Shown here piece after piece: positions 26,901 through 39,163 of a stretch of DNA of 64,000 bases (its first letter is position 1; each line of letters begins with the position of its first letter). The position numbers were made by a program, and so were the translations under genes. The stretch is from assembly GCA_034620365.1 (NCBI GenBank), contig JAQGEQ010000206.1, positions 248,001 through 312,000 of the forward strand. Reading direction: 5' to 3'. Below the pieces are notes generated by a model that saw only the letters and a program-made list of their open reading frames with translations, searched no databases and was not told where the DNA came from. The stretch is from Pegea sp. RAD2-039. Its lineage: Eukaryota > Chordata > Thaliacea > Salpida > Salpidae.

Positions 26901-27432
26901 ATTTTACTAGAATATATTATAACTTTTGTTATTTAAAAAATTTGTAATTATTTTTTAATTTTTTTTATATATTTGTAAATTAATTACAAGTTTTGAAGGC
27001 ATAGTTTTATGAATAATGTATCAATTAATTTAGTTTTTTAATGAATTTATTTTACATGTTTTATATATTATGCTTAAAATGTGTTTGTAATTAAGTATTG
27101 TTGTTTTATAAGTAAATCATTAATGAGATAATGTATTTAAGAATTTATATTTTCTAATCACACAATATTTGTTTGCATTCAAAGAACTAATTTGGTTTAG
27201 TTATAATTAAAAAGATGCTATTTTTATGTAGACTTTTTTTACTTTTAGCAAGTAAAATATGTATGTATAATCTTGATTAATTATGATTAAAGTTCTGATT
27301 AAAATCACTTAAAAGATGATATACATTTTTTAAAACTTGAAAAAGTGTTCTATTAATGTTTTTTATAAAAACTTTCAATTTTTCTCCAGTTTTATAATCT
27401 ATAGAATCTTTTAAAATAGCTGATTATCAAAG
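20959..27432. other. Long AT-rich intergenic region
   Basis: About 6.5 kb between cPLA2 copy 2 and Rheb with no supported gene on either strand. The minus-strand frame 23239-23433 has no motif. The one clear compositional exception is a GC-richer island at about 21,900-22,110, listed separately. Confidence 0.6.
22010..22045. promoter_or_regulatory. GC-richer island with clustered nuclear-receptor half-sites
   Basis: TGACCT occurs at 22013 and again at 22026, followed two bases later by AGGTCA at 22034. The second pair forms an everted repeat, and TGACCTTGA at 22026-22034 is the complement of TCAAGGTCA, the extended monomer site of the ERR/SF-1 type. The same stretch contains a 13-base direct repeat (CAGTGACCTGAGA / CAGTGACCT). 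It aligns with a second island at 37,114. A regulatory role is inference from motif content only. Confidence 0.35.
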
Positions 27433-28874
27433 ATGCCTGCCACAGTAATAAGAAAGTTAGCCATAATGGGATATAAGTCTGTTGGTAAGAATATTTGTTG
27501 ATTTGATGCTGCATCTAATGAATTTCATTTATAAATCTCTTAATAGCTATTATATGTTTAATTTATTATGTTAAAAATTATTCTGTTTCATTAATTTATA
27601 TTTTATTTTAAACTATATTTATTTTATAAGTTAATCTTTATTTATAAATCATTTATTCTAATATTTAGTATAATCATCTATAAATTATGTTTGTTGTTTG
27701 ATTATTTTTTTAGCTTGTTAATTTGACCATTTTTCATTTAGGCAAATCATCTATGGTGATTCAGTTTGTAGATAATCATTTTGTTGAAACATATGACCCT
27801 ACCATTGAGAATAGTAAGTTATACAAATTGTTTTATGAATTAACTTGTTAAATTTAATTAAATTCAATTTTGTACAGCATTTTCTACTAGCTTGAAGTTA
27901 AAAAATCAACAATTTGAACTTGAAATAATAGATACAGCTGGGCAGGTTAGTATTACATAAGAATCATGAATGCTGCAACTTAAGATAATATGTTGATGTT
28001 TATAGGATGAATACTCATTATTTCCTGATTCTTATGCACTAGATATACATGGTTATGTCCTTGTTTATTCTATCACTTCATCTAAAAGGTAAGTCAGTTT
28101 GAAGTCACTGTTTATTTTTTGCTTGATTAGATGACATTTTATTTATGATTTCAGTTTTGAAATAGTGAAAGTTATCTATGAAAAGATGAATGATATGCTT
28201 ATCAAGTTAGTTAAAGTTTTAATGTTTGGTTATTTATTTAAAACTTTAGATGCTTTTTTTAGCTAACTGTCTGTAGGGTTAATGTAAGAACCTTCTCTAA
28301 GTATGAAATGCTTTTTAAACGATATTTAGATTAAATTTTACAGTTTTCACAACTTTGTATAAAATCATTATTCACGATACTAATATTTTTATTTACTAAA
28401 AAACTTCTGAAAATAGACTTTGTATTTTTAAATAAAACAATTTATTATAAAGTTTCAACTTTCTACTTAAAAGTTTACAAATTAAATTTTTGATTTTTAT
28501 TAATCTAATAGTCTCAAAAAGCTGAGAAGTTAGATTTAAGATGTTAATGGCGTCTTATATTATCTGATTGTAAATAAACATCTCACAAATGATTTAATTT
28601 TTAGGGTTCCAATAATTTTAGTTGGCAACAAAAATGATTTGCATATGGAAAGAGAAGTTGCTTGTGAAGAGGGGAAGAAGTTAGCTCATTCTTGGGGAGC
28701 AAGTTTTATGGAAGTATCAGCCAAGCAGCATTCTGTAAGTAACTTATTTTTTATCATCACATCAACTATGAGATGATCTTTCAGGAAATCTCACTCGTCT
28801 TCAAAGGTCTCTTAACATCTATTGAAGAGAAAGAAGGACATGTTCAGAGTAATAAGTCCTGTTCTATTCAATAA
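27433..28874 (+). CDS. RHEB: Rheb, Ras-family small GTPase (mTORC1 activator)
   Basis: Exons 27433-27484, 27742-27813, 27878-27945, 28006-28088, 28155-28205, 28605-28734, 28785-28874; in frame for 181 residues against about 184 in human. Rheb-GTP activates mTORC1 on endomembranes. Visible motifs are P-loop [10 protein letters not shown], switch I YDPTIENT, G3 DTAGQDEYS, the Rheb-typical [12 protein letters not shown] helix, G4 [13 protein letters not shown]5 VSAKQ, and a C-terminal farnesylation box CSIQ. The Rheb-defining Arg15 (Ras Gly12 position) is Lys here. An acceptor-like tatag ends 28 bases before the ATG and a stronger tttttctccag ends at 27389. Acceptor and donor signals are canonical throughout. 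Confidence 0.95.
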
Positions 28875-31650
28875 ACTCATTCCCTGCGTACACATCATAC
28901 AAACCTCATATACTTAGCATTCTACCCAACTAGTCTGCTAACTTTTTGTTCTCGATGTAAAGACGGAGCCGTAACATGTTTTTTTTTGTTAATTTCTGTT
29001 TTGAGTGTTTATAGTGTTCACTTGTTTTTTATTACATTGTTGTTGAAATATTTTTTTGCATCCCAAATATAAAGTTTTACTTTTTGATTGTGAGTGCTTA
29101 CAGTGGTTTAATTCAACTTTTTTTTATTAGGGTATTGCTTGCAAAAGTATCAGATCAGTTTTATATTTAAGATTTTTTAGAAAAAGAACCTTTGTCACCT
29201 CCACTGTCAATTTTTTTCTCCAAAATTCTCTGTTAAATGTTAAAAAAATGATTACACTAAAAAGCTGACACAAAATTTACAAACCTGAAATTACTAAAGT
29301 TGTTTGTTGAGGTAGCTTTAATTTAAAAAGACTTTAAAAACTTTCTTCTGATTAAGTAGAAGGTTTATAATAAACTTTAAACTTATTTGTTTGTGATACA
29401 TAATTAAGAAATATGTATTTAGATGGTTTAAGTCCATCAAATTCCAAACTTGACTGTCATTTGTCACTAAAAAATGTTTGCAAGTAAAAACCTTTAATAC
29501 TCACTACATGATTAATCATTTTGATGACGCGAATCACTTTTGAAACAATATCTGCAACTTTGCAATTGCTTTAATGACGTTCTCAAAACTGCAAATGTTT
29601 GATGGCGAATAATAATTTTTCAACTATAAGGTGAAGAAATTCTTAAAGTTTAAATTATAACCTTTATCATTTATATAAAGGTTTAAAATAACATAAATGG
29701 ATTTCTATTAGTTTTATGTAAACAGATTTGGCCGTTCAAACTCTTATATCAGTTATTATTTTTATTCCAATTTACAATGAATTGCAATTAAATCTGTTTT
29801 AAAAGAGTTGTCAAAATACGCTGTACATTTTTAAAAATAAATTTTACACAAATTTCAGCAGCTTTTACAAAACTCTTTTAAGGTTTTTATATTTATTTAT
29901 CCTTGATTAAGCAAAAATGTTCAGCTAAAAATACAAATTTTGAAGTCATAAAAACTAGATGTTCTAAGAAAAACGCCCGATTAACTTTTGAAAGAAAAAA
30001 ACATCTTGAGAAAATGTTTTAGATACAACTTCATTTTAAACTTTATAAAAACTATCAAAGACTAATGTAGAACAAATTATAGATGTTTAAACTTTTGACA
30101 AAAAACTTTATTTAAGAATTGTTCTTATGAATAAATTCATCAGCTTGAAAGTAGAAAATGAGCGACCTTACATAATTTTCCCTCAAAATTTATCTATTTT
30201 TGTAAGTTCAAACTAAGTTCGATAGAAACTTAAGAATTTATAGAAGCTGATGCTTATAGTTGTAAACACTTATTCAAAGCTGCAACTGAAGATTATAATG
30301 CTGATGGCTAATCTTCCTAATTAAGATTGCGACTAAAAACTTTCACTACTTCCCGTATCTCAATGAAATAATCCTTTTGTTCGTTAAACTAAGGTTTAAA
30401 ATGTTTGTGGGCGTAAAATGGTATCAAGTATTTATTTTAAATCTCTTTCGAGTTTCATTTAGATAAATTCAGATTCATTTTGCAAAATTATTAATCTCTA
30501 GCGCCAAAGTGTTTATTTTTTAGTAACAATTGTAATTTTGCGAAATGGCTGGATCTGAATTAAAAAGAAAGTTTCATTAGAATTCTGAATTCTCTGCAAT
30601 TTGCCGCTAATAAATATCAGACTCGTTTCTCGGCTTTTTATGTATTTTTAATTTTAGTATTATAATTGATTTAATTATTTTTAATTATTTCTATATGTAA
30701 GGTCGTCTTGTTTGATCGATAATATTAAGTATGATGAATGTTGAAATAGTGATACACTTTTTTTTCTTACTTAAGCTATTTACTGATTTTATCTTTAAAT
30801 AATATTTTTGTTTTACAAAAAAAATTTTAGCCGAATTTTGTAGCTACATGTAACAAAATAAAATTTATAATTTAAATTAACCTTTATATATAAGATTAAT
30901 TTATTAATGTATCTACTATTTTATTAATTATATCTAAAATGATAATTAATTTTGCTTTATCAAAACTATCTACTAAAATAAAAATAAGTAAAATATATTT
31001 AGTAGATTTTATATCTACATATTTTATTTTGTGTCTTATTTTGGCATAATATATTGTTGTATTAATGAAATTGTTTTATGAATTTAGATTTAAATTATGA
31101 TAGCTTTAAATTTGTTTTTTAAGAACATTTTATTTACATTTATATGTTTATTTGGTTTCTTTAGTTGATATATAATGAAAGTTTTTATATATTAATACTT
31201 AAACACTTTGTTTAACATAACATGAATGTTATTCAATTTGTTATACTTTGTAAATTTAATTTTAGTTTTTAATATTCAAAATATTCTAATTTTTTATTAT
31301 TGTTGATTATATTTTGGCAAAAATGTGATAACATTCTTTTCAATTGCCAAAATTAGGACAAAAAAACAAGTTTATTAAGAAAGAATGTTATAACTTCAAA
31401 AATAGAAATTTGCATAACTTCCTAAATATTTTTTTAAATTTTATAAATATTTTTATGGCAATTTAGTTATTGAATATATTTATCAAAAAAATTTAAGTGG
31501 AATTTGTGATTGATTAATTAAATTATGTAGTTTTGAAAAGAATTTTATCTAAGAACTTATTAAATTTTTTAACAGAATATAATTTTTTTTCAGAAAATTA
31601 ATATATTCAGATACATTAGTTTTTGCAGAATATAATATTCTATAAAAACC
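28875..31650. other. AT-rich intergenic region downstream of Rheb
   Basis: The first part presumably holds the Rheb 3' UTR. The remaining 2.5 kb is A/T-rich with no gene that I can support. At the right edge an acceptor-like ttttgcag ends at 31628, 22 bases before the NCOA6 start codon. Confidence 0.6.
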
Positions 31651-34600
31651 ATGGAAGAAAACATTGTTGTAATTTATCAGGCTAATTATGAAGACAAGGA
31701 TATTATGAAAAAATTAGATAATTTGGGCAATAGTTTATCAACAGCAGTTAATTCAAGTAAATCTTTTTATTTATTTATTTACAAATATTTTTAGGTGAAT
31801 TTAGTTTTTTAAATTAAGCTCAAAAATTTGATTATTCTAATTTATTTAGATAATTAATCAGGTAATGTATGTAAATATCTACTTGAGTATTTATGAATCA
31901 TCTAAATTTAATACTTGTTGGATCTTATATAGATTCTTATCAAATTCTAAAAAAATGTTGTTTACTTTTTAGCGTTTGATAGAGTGAATTTTCAGAAGTG
32001 GAATAGCGTAAAAGTTACTTTTAAAACTAAAAAAGAAGCAGTTGAAAAGTTGAAAGCTCTGGTTTCAACTGATCAAAGTTCTTTAATTGAATTGGGAATT
32101 TTACAAATAAAAATTGGAAGTAAGTTTACTTAAAAGTTTATGAAATTATACAATTAATTTAATTAATCTTGGCATTTTAGTTGGTTGAAGAAATAAAGAT
32201 TCTTATATATTTAATTAAACAAATTTTTCTTTTAATATTTATTGATATTTTTATTCCTCAATTTTAGATGAAGTTATAGACTTGACTAATCCTGAATCTA
32301 ACTTCAGTATGCAAGGTAATTAGAGAAAACAATATTCCTAATTTATTATTATTATTCCAAATTATTTTTTATAATTACTAAAAACAAAAGTTGATTTGTG
32401 ACAAGTAACCATAGATTGAAATTTATTTTTCTTGCAGCACATAAATAATATCTAAAAATAATTTAAACTTCCTGTTCTAAATTTAGATTATATTTCAATT
32501 AAAGCTTGATAACTAAAACAGCAAATTTTTATTGACTTTTTAAAAGCAAATTTCTTCACATAACATCAACATCATATTTTTAGCTGGGAATCAAACCTCA
32601 TCAACTGGCTCGCCACAATCTCTTAATCAAAGAAAGCGAATAAGGAAAAGATCAAAAGATAAACCACCAGTTGATAGACAAGTAAAAGTTCCAAAAAAGC
32701 AAGAGAACGTTGTAGTCTCTCAGCAATATCACCAACAGCAACATGCTCCACCGCCAGACTTGAATATTAATATGAGAAGCAACAGCGGAGACCCCTGGTT
32801 TTCAGTTCCACAAACTCCCCAACCATCGACTCCTCTTTCTCCTGATGTAGATCAAATCATGTCAGAGATATGTACACCAGAAACTAACCAACAGCAGCAA
32901 CAGGGGAACCCTGAAGATGATTTAATGTCTGTGCAACTACAAAGCTTCCACAGTGGTCAGAATCTATCAACAAGCTCTGATACAATGATTGATCAGTTTT
33001 TTGGAGTTGATCAGTTTGATTTCGACATACAAACCAGCAACTCTTTGAAACAGCAGAACAATCTTCGAGAGGTTCCGAATCCGACCACCTTAGCCGACCC
33101 GAATCATGTGTTTCGAAGTCCTCAACAACCTGCTGCGTCTCATTTCATCACTGACAACTCAGGTGAGAGCAATATGAAGTTAATTGGAAATATTCGTTGA
33201 GAGGTTTTTGGTAAAGTTGATTTTTGCTGACTGTTCACAGAAATTTTCTGTTTCAAATTTAAACAGTGAAAAATAGTCTCATTAATCAACTAATTTATTG
33301 TCATTTGATATTTTCTTTTCAATCTTTATGCTTCAACCATCTAACAGAAAAATTGTTTTTTTAGCAGCTTTCAACCAGAATACTTTCAACTCTGTTCAAA
33401 ACTTCCAAATGAAAAAACCCATTCAACAACCACAATACATCACCCAGAACAGTGAACAGCTCCTACGACAAAACGATCCACAAATCAAACTGGCAACCAA
33501 TCAAAACGCTGCAGTGTTACGACAACAAGTAACAAATGGGACCTCATCTCATGAAGTCCAACGTATCAATTGGAATAATCAAGATATGAACAAGCAATTC
33601 CACAACATGCATCACACAGTAAACAACTCTAACGCTTCCTTTGTCCTCAACCAACAACAACAGCAACAGATTGTTGGAGGAGTTGACAGCTTAAACACAC
33701 TACAAAGAAATCACATCCAACAACAACAACTGTTCCAAGATAACAATAACAACCAACAAGCGTATAAACAACAACTACAAGCGATTGATAAACGATCTAA
33801 CCCACAACAACCACAACACGGAATGTCAGTAGTCAGTCCGTTACTCGTTGATCTGTTACGTAATGAGACTGATAACCCTAGTAACGTTCTACCTGCGATG
33901 CCTGTGCCGTCACCTGGTTCCAACCCAGCTAAACCTAAACGGAAGCGAACTCAACGTAAGAAGAAGGTAGTGAAAGGCTCGGCAACTCCTGTGCTAGCTG
34001 AGACGATACTGACTTCTCAAACACCTCAACAACAATCAGTTATGAAGAATTATCCGCAAAATATGCAACATAACTACCCACAACAACAACAACAACAGCA
34101 GTTTGTACATGCCGTGTACCAACCGTCCCAACAAATGTTAATTACTCAACAACCATCTCAAGTTGGTCCAAATCGAATGTTGGTTTCTCAGCAAGGTAGG
34201 AATCCAATTCAACAGAATACGATGGTTACTACAGATGACTTCAAACAAAATATGGATATGAAGCAAACAAATATGGTTATTACTTCAGATGTGGGTCAAC
34301 AATTTACAATCCCACAACAACAAGCTATTAATCAGAATGAAATGATGGCTAATCAGCCTGTCCAGCAACAAATTTGTGGTCCAACCACCCCTGGTACTTA
34401 CGACCCATACCGTCAACAACCACCAACTCCATTACCAACAGCAGATGGTCAGCAACAACAGTTTCAAAACAATTATTTCGCAAATCAACAACAGTTGTTG
34501 AATGTCAATAAAACAAAGCAAGGTTTTATCAACAACCAAATGGTCCCAAATATCAACAACAACAACAGTAGCTTACTGCCGCCACCTAGTGTTGGAGGTG

Positions 34601-36255
34601 ATGACATAAAAAATCATCAAATCTACAGCTCACTAGGAGCTGCTAAAAAGAGTCATATGATTCCTAGCATTAGTTGGAAGCCTACAGGCGCCGTAAAACC
34701 ATCGGAGTTTTCCACTGGAAAGTGTAGTATCACACGGAAGGAAAAATGTAAACCTTCAACAAAGGTGTACGATATAAAAATCTGTCTTAACCAACAGCTG
34801 GATAGTATAAGAAGCCAGCTCCAGCTTCGTTCTAATCAGCATAAGAAGTTAAAAAATATACAAACTAAAAACAACCAACAAAATAAAGCCAAGTCAAAAG
34901 CTGCTTCTATCAATCAGAAGAAACAACAACATTTATATCAACAAGTTACTTCTAAAGAACCTCAGCAAGCTATTTATCAACAAAATCAAGCTCACAATCT
35001 ACAACAACGACAAATACTTCAACTACCTGCTATGCAACAACATGGTATACATCAACAAAGAGTTCTACAACAACCTAGTATGTCAACTCAACAACAACTA
35101 GTTCATTCAATCCCACCTACTCCTCATCAAATGAAACAACATCTACAACCTCAATTAGCTCAACAGAACGCTCAACATTATTCAAAATCGATACAACAGA
35201 AGCAACAAACGTATATACCTCGTCACCAAATGCATATACAACGTCAGTTGATGATGAAACAACAAATGATTCAACAACAACAACAGCAACAAACTTGTGT
35301 TCAACAAGCAGTTCAACAACAACAACAACGACCCAATAGTCGTCAACCATATATAACATCTCTTTCTCCAATGCAAGATCGTATGTCGGCCACTCCAAGC
35401 CCAAACTTATCTATCCATCAAGGACCTCAGTTAATCCATTCCTACTCACAGTCAAGATCTCCAATGCCACATCACAACCAGAAATCGAATCTAAATGTAG
35501 GCCCTCAAGTGGTTCAAATGCGCCAACAGCAGAATCTACTCCGTCAACCTCTAACTAATGAAATAAAGCAACGAACGATAGTTGGAACCAAGATACCTAC
35601 CAATATCAATTCGTTCCCTGGTAACAACCAGCAAGCAAACGTACCATTTAATCATCCAGCTGGTGTTAGTATGCAGCCTCAGCAGCAGTGGAACTCTTTG
35701 TATGGAGTTAGTCATTACCATAGAAACCAACAGCAACAAGCACAACAGCAATTAAAAACCTTTTCAACTAATCAAACACAATACTTTAATAAACCACAAA
35801 CTCCAGTTCACCAGCAACCAGTTCACCAACAGCAGCAACCAGTTCACCAACAACAACCAGTTCACCAACAGCAGCAACCAGTTCACCAACAGCAGCAAGC
35901 AGTTCACCAACAACAGCAACCAGTTCACCAACAACAACAACAACCAGTTCACCAACAGCAGCAACCAGTTCACCAACAACAGCAACCAGTTCACCAACAG
36001 CAACAACCAGTTCAACAGCAACAACCTGTGCATCAACAGCAACAAGTACAACAGCAACAACAACCAGTTCAACAGCAACAACAGCCAGGTCACCAACAAC
36101 AACAACCAGTACAACAGCAAGCAACACAACAGCAGATATCAGTCATGAACACCCAATTTACAGAAGTCACCTCAACAACCAACCCAGCAGTCTCATCACC
36201 ATTTCCTTCAACCATATCAACAACTGGTTCCAGTATCAACCAGACAACAGGCTAA
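31651..36255 (+). CDS. NCOA6: NCOA6-type nuclear receptor coactivator (glutamine-rich)
   Basis: Exons 31651-31756, 31973-32119, 32268-32315, 32584-33162, 33368-36255; in frame for 1255 residues (human NCOA6 is about 2060). NCOA6 is the scaffold of the ASCOM (MLL3/4) H3K4 methyltransferase complex and binds nuclear receptors. Two blocks support the call. Exon 2 reads WNSVKVTFKTKKEA then LGILQIKI, matching the conserved N-terminal domain of NCOA6. In the last exon, VVSPLLVDLLRNE followed about 30 residues later by KRKRTQRKKKV mirrors the human LxxLL nuclear-receptor box (SPLLVNLLQ) and its basic tail. The rest is low-complexity Gln/Asn/Pro/Ser sequence ending in VHQQQQP repeats. The terminal human Ser-rich half is not recognised, so the gene is shorter or has unseen downstream exons. 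Antisense poly-Leu/Val frames are artefacts of the CAA/CAG repeats. Confidence 0.85.
35806..36120 (+). repeat. Coding minisatellite encoding about 16 V(H/Q)QQQQP units in NCOA6
   Basis: Units of about 18-24 bases (gttcaccaacagcagcaacca type) run in tandem and encode Val-His-Gln(2-5)-Pro heptads; later units change His to Gln. CAA and CAG are mixed, so it is not a pure trinucleotide tract. Units differ in the number of Gln codons, implying recurrent unequal exchange or slippage. It lies in the last NCOA6 exon, 135 bases before the stop. Confidence 0.9.
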
Positions 36256-37108
36256 CTTTCATTAGTGACTTGTATCGAATCTACAATGTGTATTTGAAGT
36301 GTTGATATCATCATCATCTTCTTCTTCATTTCCTCTTTTCAAAACACCCACCCAAACTCGAAAGTATTTTCAATCTCATTTGGTTAGTTCAGGTGTGACT
36401 TTTGTATATACATTTTTAGGTATTTTTCAACTCTTTCTTCGTTTTCTTGTATACATTTTCTCTACTCTTTGGCGTTCTCTCCTAGTTCTATATTGGATGA
36501 GCTTCTATCAGATACGCTTACTGGTTTACTGAGGATTTTTTCGATTGGTTTTCTTGATGATTTCTTCACGATCTTGAATGTCAATTTTTAAATTTAATTT
36601 CTGATAGATAACTTTCAATCTTTTTTATCAGAATTTCTGTAATCTTATTAAACCATCAAAACTCTTTGATCAAGAAAACAGAATTTGTTTGAAGAAATAG
36701 AAAACAAGAAAACCAATTATTTTTTAATCTATAAATGATGTTGAAGACTCCTTCAAACTTTTCTTCTCAGATTTTCATCAACATCTCTTACATATATTCC
36801 GAAACTTTTCTGAATATTTATGTTTAAAATTTCAACTACATCTTTTGTTTGAATCATTTAATAGATTAAGGAGTTAAACATGGTTTGCTAATTCAATATC
36901 CGGTGATTCAAAATCGAATCAGAAGCAAAGCACAACAGAAATCGTATCATTGTTTAACGAAGAATAAAAAAATTAAAACATAAACTTTGATTTTTTATAA
37001 GAAATTGCACTAATAGAAGTTATCAAATCAAAATCTAGATGAAATTAGTTAGTTGAAGTTAGATAGAAGGAATCCAGTGAGTGTTTAAGAACTCTCTGTT
37101 TGGTGGCA
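36256..37108. other. NCOA6 3' flank
   Basis: Probably the NCOA6 3' UTR followed by non-coding sequence. A 77-codon frame at 36299-36532 begins with a Ser run from a tcatcatcttcttc tract and shows no domain, so I consider it chance. No clear polyadenylation site can be singled out among several A-rich candidates. Confidence 0.5.
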
Positions 37109-37150
37109 TGTCCCAGTGACATGGGACAGTGACATTAAAGTCCATGGACT
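37109..37150. repeat. GC-richer dispersed element, second copy of the 22.01-kb island motif
   Basis: CAGTGACATGGGACAGTGAC at 37114-37133 aligns with CAGTGACCTGAGACAGTGAC at 22010-22029. Similarity continues through TTRARGTC, giving about 24 of 29 bases identical by hand. The first part also forms an inverted repeat (TGTCCC at 37109 with GGGACA at 37123). This suggests a dispersed element or shared regulatory module; its nature is unknown. Confidence 0.5.
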
Positions 37151-37154
37151 ATAG

Positions 37155-37363
37155 GTTTTCTATCTAAGTTTAATCCAATAGCATTTACTTCTGAAGCGAC
37201 CACAAGGGTAGTCTTATTTCGAAAATATGCTTTTCGCGATCGAAGTATGACGTCATCTAGCGCGATGTCTCGTACCTTTGAAGATGAGATGGAATTCAAA
37301 CCACCTGGTGCAGAGCGCAATAGATTAGAAACCAAATCTTCAAACCACTTGACTATCTTTTAA
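37155..37363 (+). other. Candidate terminal exon, unknown gene
   Basis: After an acceptor-like ggactatag, an open frame of 68 codons runs to a TAA at 37361. It contains TSEATTRVVLFRKYAFRDRS, and later RTFEDEMEFKPPG and ERNRLETKSS. The composition is mixed and hydrophilic, CpG-bearing and unlike the A/T-driven chance frames around it. It also contains a TGACGTCA octamer at 37248, read as Met-Thr-Ser. It could be an alternative last exon of the NCOA6 transcription unit or part of another gene. I could not identify the upstream donor or the family. The opposite strand is also open over part of the region (37135-37335), which weakens the call. Confidence 0.35.
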
Positions 37364-39163
37364 AGTCTACTTCAGTAGTTTGCCACTAAATTAATCAATT
37401 TTTTTTCTACTATGAACTTGAAACAACGATTCTTGTAGCTTTTAATTGAACAGTTTCATGAAATCATCAAAATAGAAATTTATTAATTCAATTATGAGTT
37501 TCAAATGAACGTCACTACAAACGAGCGTTACGTGATGGCTTATGTGCTAAAATAATAAACAAAACAAACTTTGCTGCATTTTAGTTTTAATATTTTTATT
37601 ATTTGATTTAAGTTCTTAAAGATCTTTCTTCTAAGATTAAATTCTCATCAAATAACTTTATAAAAAGAAAATTTGGTGATAACAGCTTGAAATATTTGTA
37701 GAACTGTAAGAAATTATATGAAAACTAACTTATAAAGTTTAGGAAATACAATAGACAAATAAATTGTTGTGACTTTCATTCAAAAGTTTTAAATTAAAAT
37801 AATATTTATTCAATACATGAATGCGAGTGACAAATTGTACATCTTTGCTAACAAACCAATATGAGCAGAAAGATAATGAAAAGGTCTCAGTAGAAACACT
37901 GCAGAGGCATAAGTAAAATATAAATTGTAAATCAAAAATCTAATATAACAAAATAAATGAGAAAACTGAGAGTTTAAGGAAATTACTTAAATCATAACTT
38001 TCCAAAAGAAACTTTACATCTTTTTCAATTTAAAAGCTAAACTAATTTTTTTTGTACGACTCATTATAAAAATTGGTAAAATTTTCGACTATTTTTAGTA
38101 AATAATTTTTGAATTTAATTATAGAGTTACATAACATTAAATATTTGAAGAAAATATGAAAAAAAAAACATTACTTCACTAAATAATCGTAAATATAATA
38201 AAGTATAAGGTTAAAATGAGTTTATATAAGATTTTATGTATTATTTAATTATATATTTTGTACTAACGTGATATCAGTATTAAGTCAAAATATTATTTGA
38301 TTAGTTAAAAAAAAAGTTATCTTAAAAAATACAACCTTGTCAATGTGAAGAGTAACTTTTTTTGTTACTAAAAGTTATTCGACCCAGCTGCTTTTCAACT
38401 GCCCCGGTTATATGTTATAAACAAAAAAATATTACTTTTAACTAAATTAAAAATCATCTTAATCAATGTAGTTGACTTGAAAAGTAACTAAAATATTTCA
38501 GCTTTAAGACTAAACCTAAGCAACAACTGTTTCTACTACCTTACAAATAGTACTAATTCTGAAAACCAAGTATAATAATTGAGAAGAAGTATAGTTAGAG
38601 AGGTTGTCGTAAACTGAGAATAAATCTTAAGTGCGTTTATCATCACAAATTTACAATAAATCATTAAATTGCCCATGCAGCTTAAGTTAGTTTTTCGAAA
38701 TTTGTCAATCTAAATTGGTATACAAATTTAAAAAGCTTAGATTTTTCAATATATTTTATAGTTTAAAGATTGATTAAGAATGTCTCAATTATAATTTACT
38801 ATCTAATTCATTACTTGGTGATAGTTTTCTAGGATTTCAAATAACAATTTTCTATAAATAAAATTAGCTGTAAACCAATCATTTGCATATTTATTCAGAT
38901 GTTCATGACATCTATTTTATCTTTGTTCAAAACATAATTTTCTATTTCCTTTTCACAAAATAAAATCAACTTCAAAAAATAATTGAATTCTTTCCCATTC
39001 AACCTACAGTATTTGTTAGAATTCTTCAAGTTACAAAATACTTGAATAAATCTCTCAACAATTTTTGATAGCAAATTGAGAAACACACTTAAAAAATAAA
39101 ATATTTTATAGAATAAAAAACTTGGCATTTTCAGTATGAGTTTAAAAAGTGCAAATAAAAAAT
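37364..39163. other. AT-rich intergenic region at the 3' end of NPHP3
   Basis: About 1.8 kb between the convergent NCOA6-side exon candidate and the NPHP3 stop codon. Part of it is presumably NPHP3 3' UTR. The minus-strand frame 38895-39128 is low-complexity Phe/Leu/Asn/Lys and lies downstream of the NPHP3 stop. Nothing else is seen. Confidence 0.6.

Noticed and set aside
31651-32119. N-terminal domain of the NCOA6 gene considered as a PB1 domain (TFG or MEKK type)
   Set aside because: The WNSVKVTF...LGILQIKI pattern and the downstream LxxLL-plus-basic block fit NCOA6 better, and no OPCA or basic-lysine PB1 signature is present.
35806-36120. Regular repeats considered as a CRISPR-like array
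   Set aside because: Units are contiguous, in frame and lack unique spacers; this is a coding minisatellite in an animal gene.
35764-36129. Minus-strand frames of poly-Leu or Val/Ala composition, and similar ones at 33711-33923 and 35117-35751
   Set aside because: They are the antisense of CAA/CAG glutamine repeats in NCOA6; composition is dictated by the repeat and no domain is seen.
36299-36532. 77-codon plus-strand frame after NCOA6
   Set aside because: It starts in a simple tcatcttcttc tract, is hydrophobic and low-complexity, has no motif, and lies in the probable 3' UTR.
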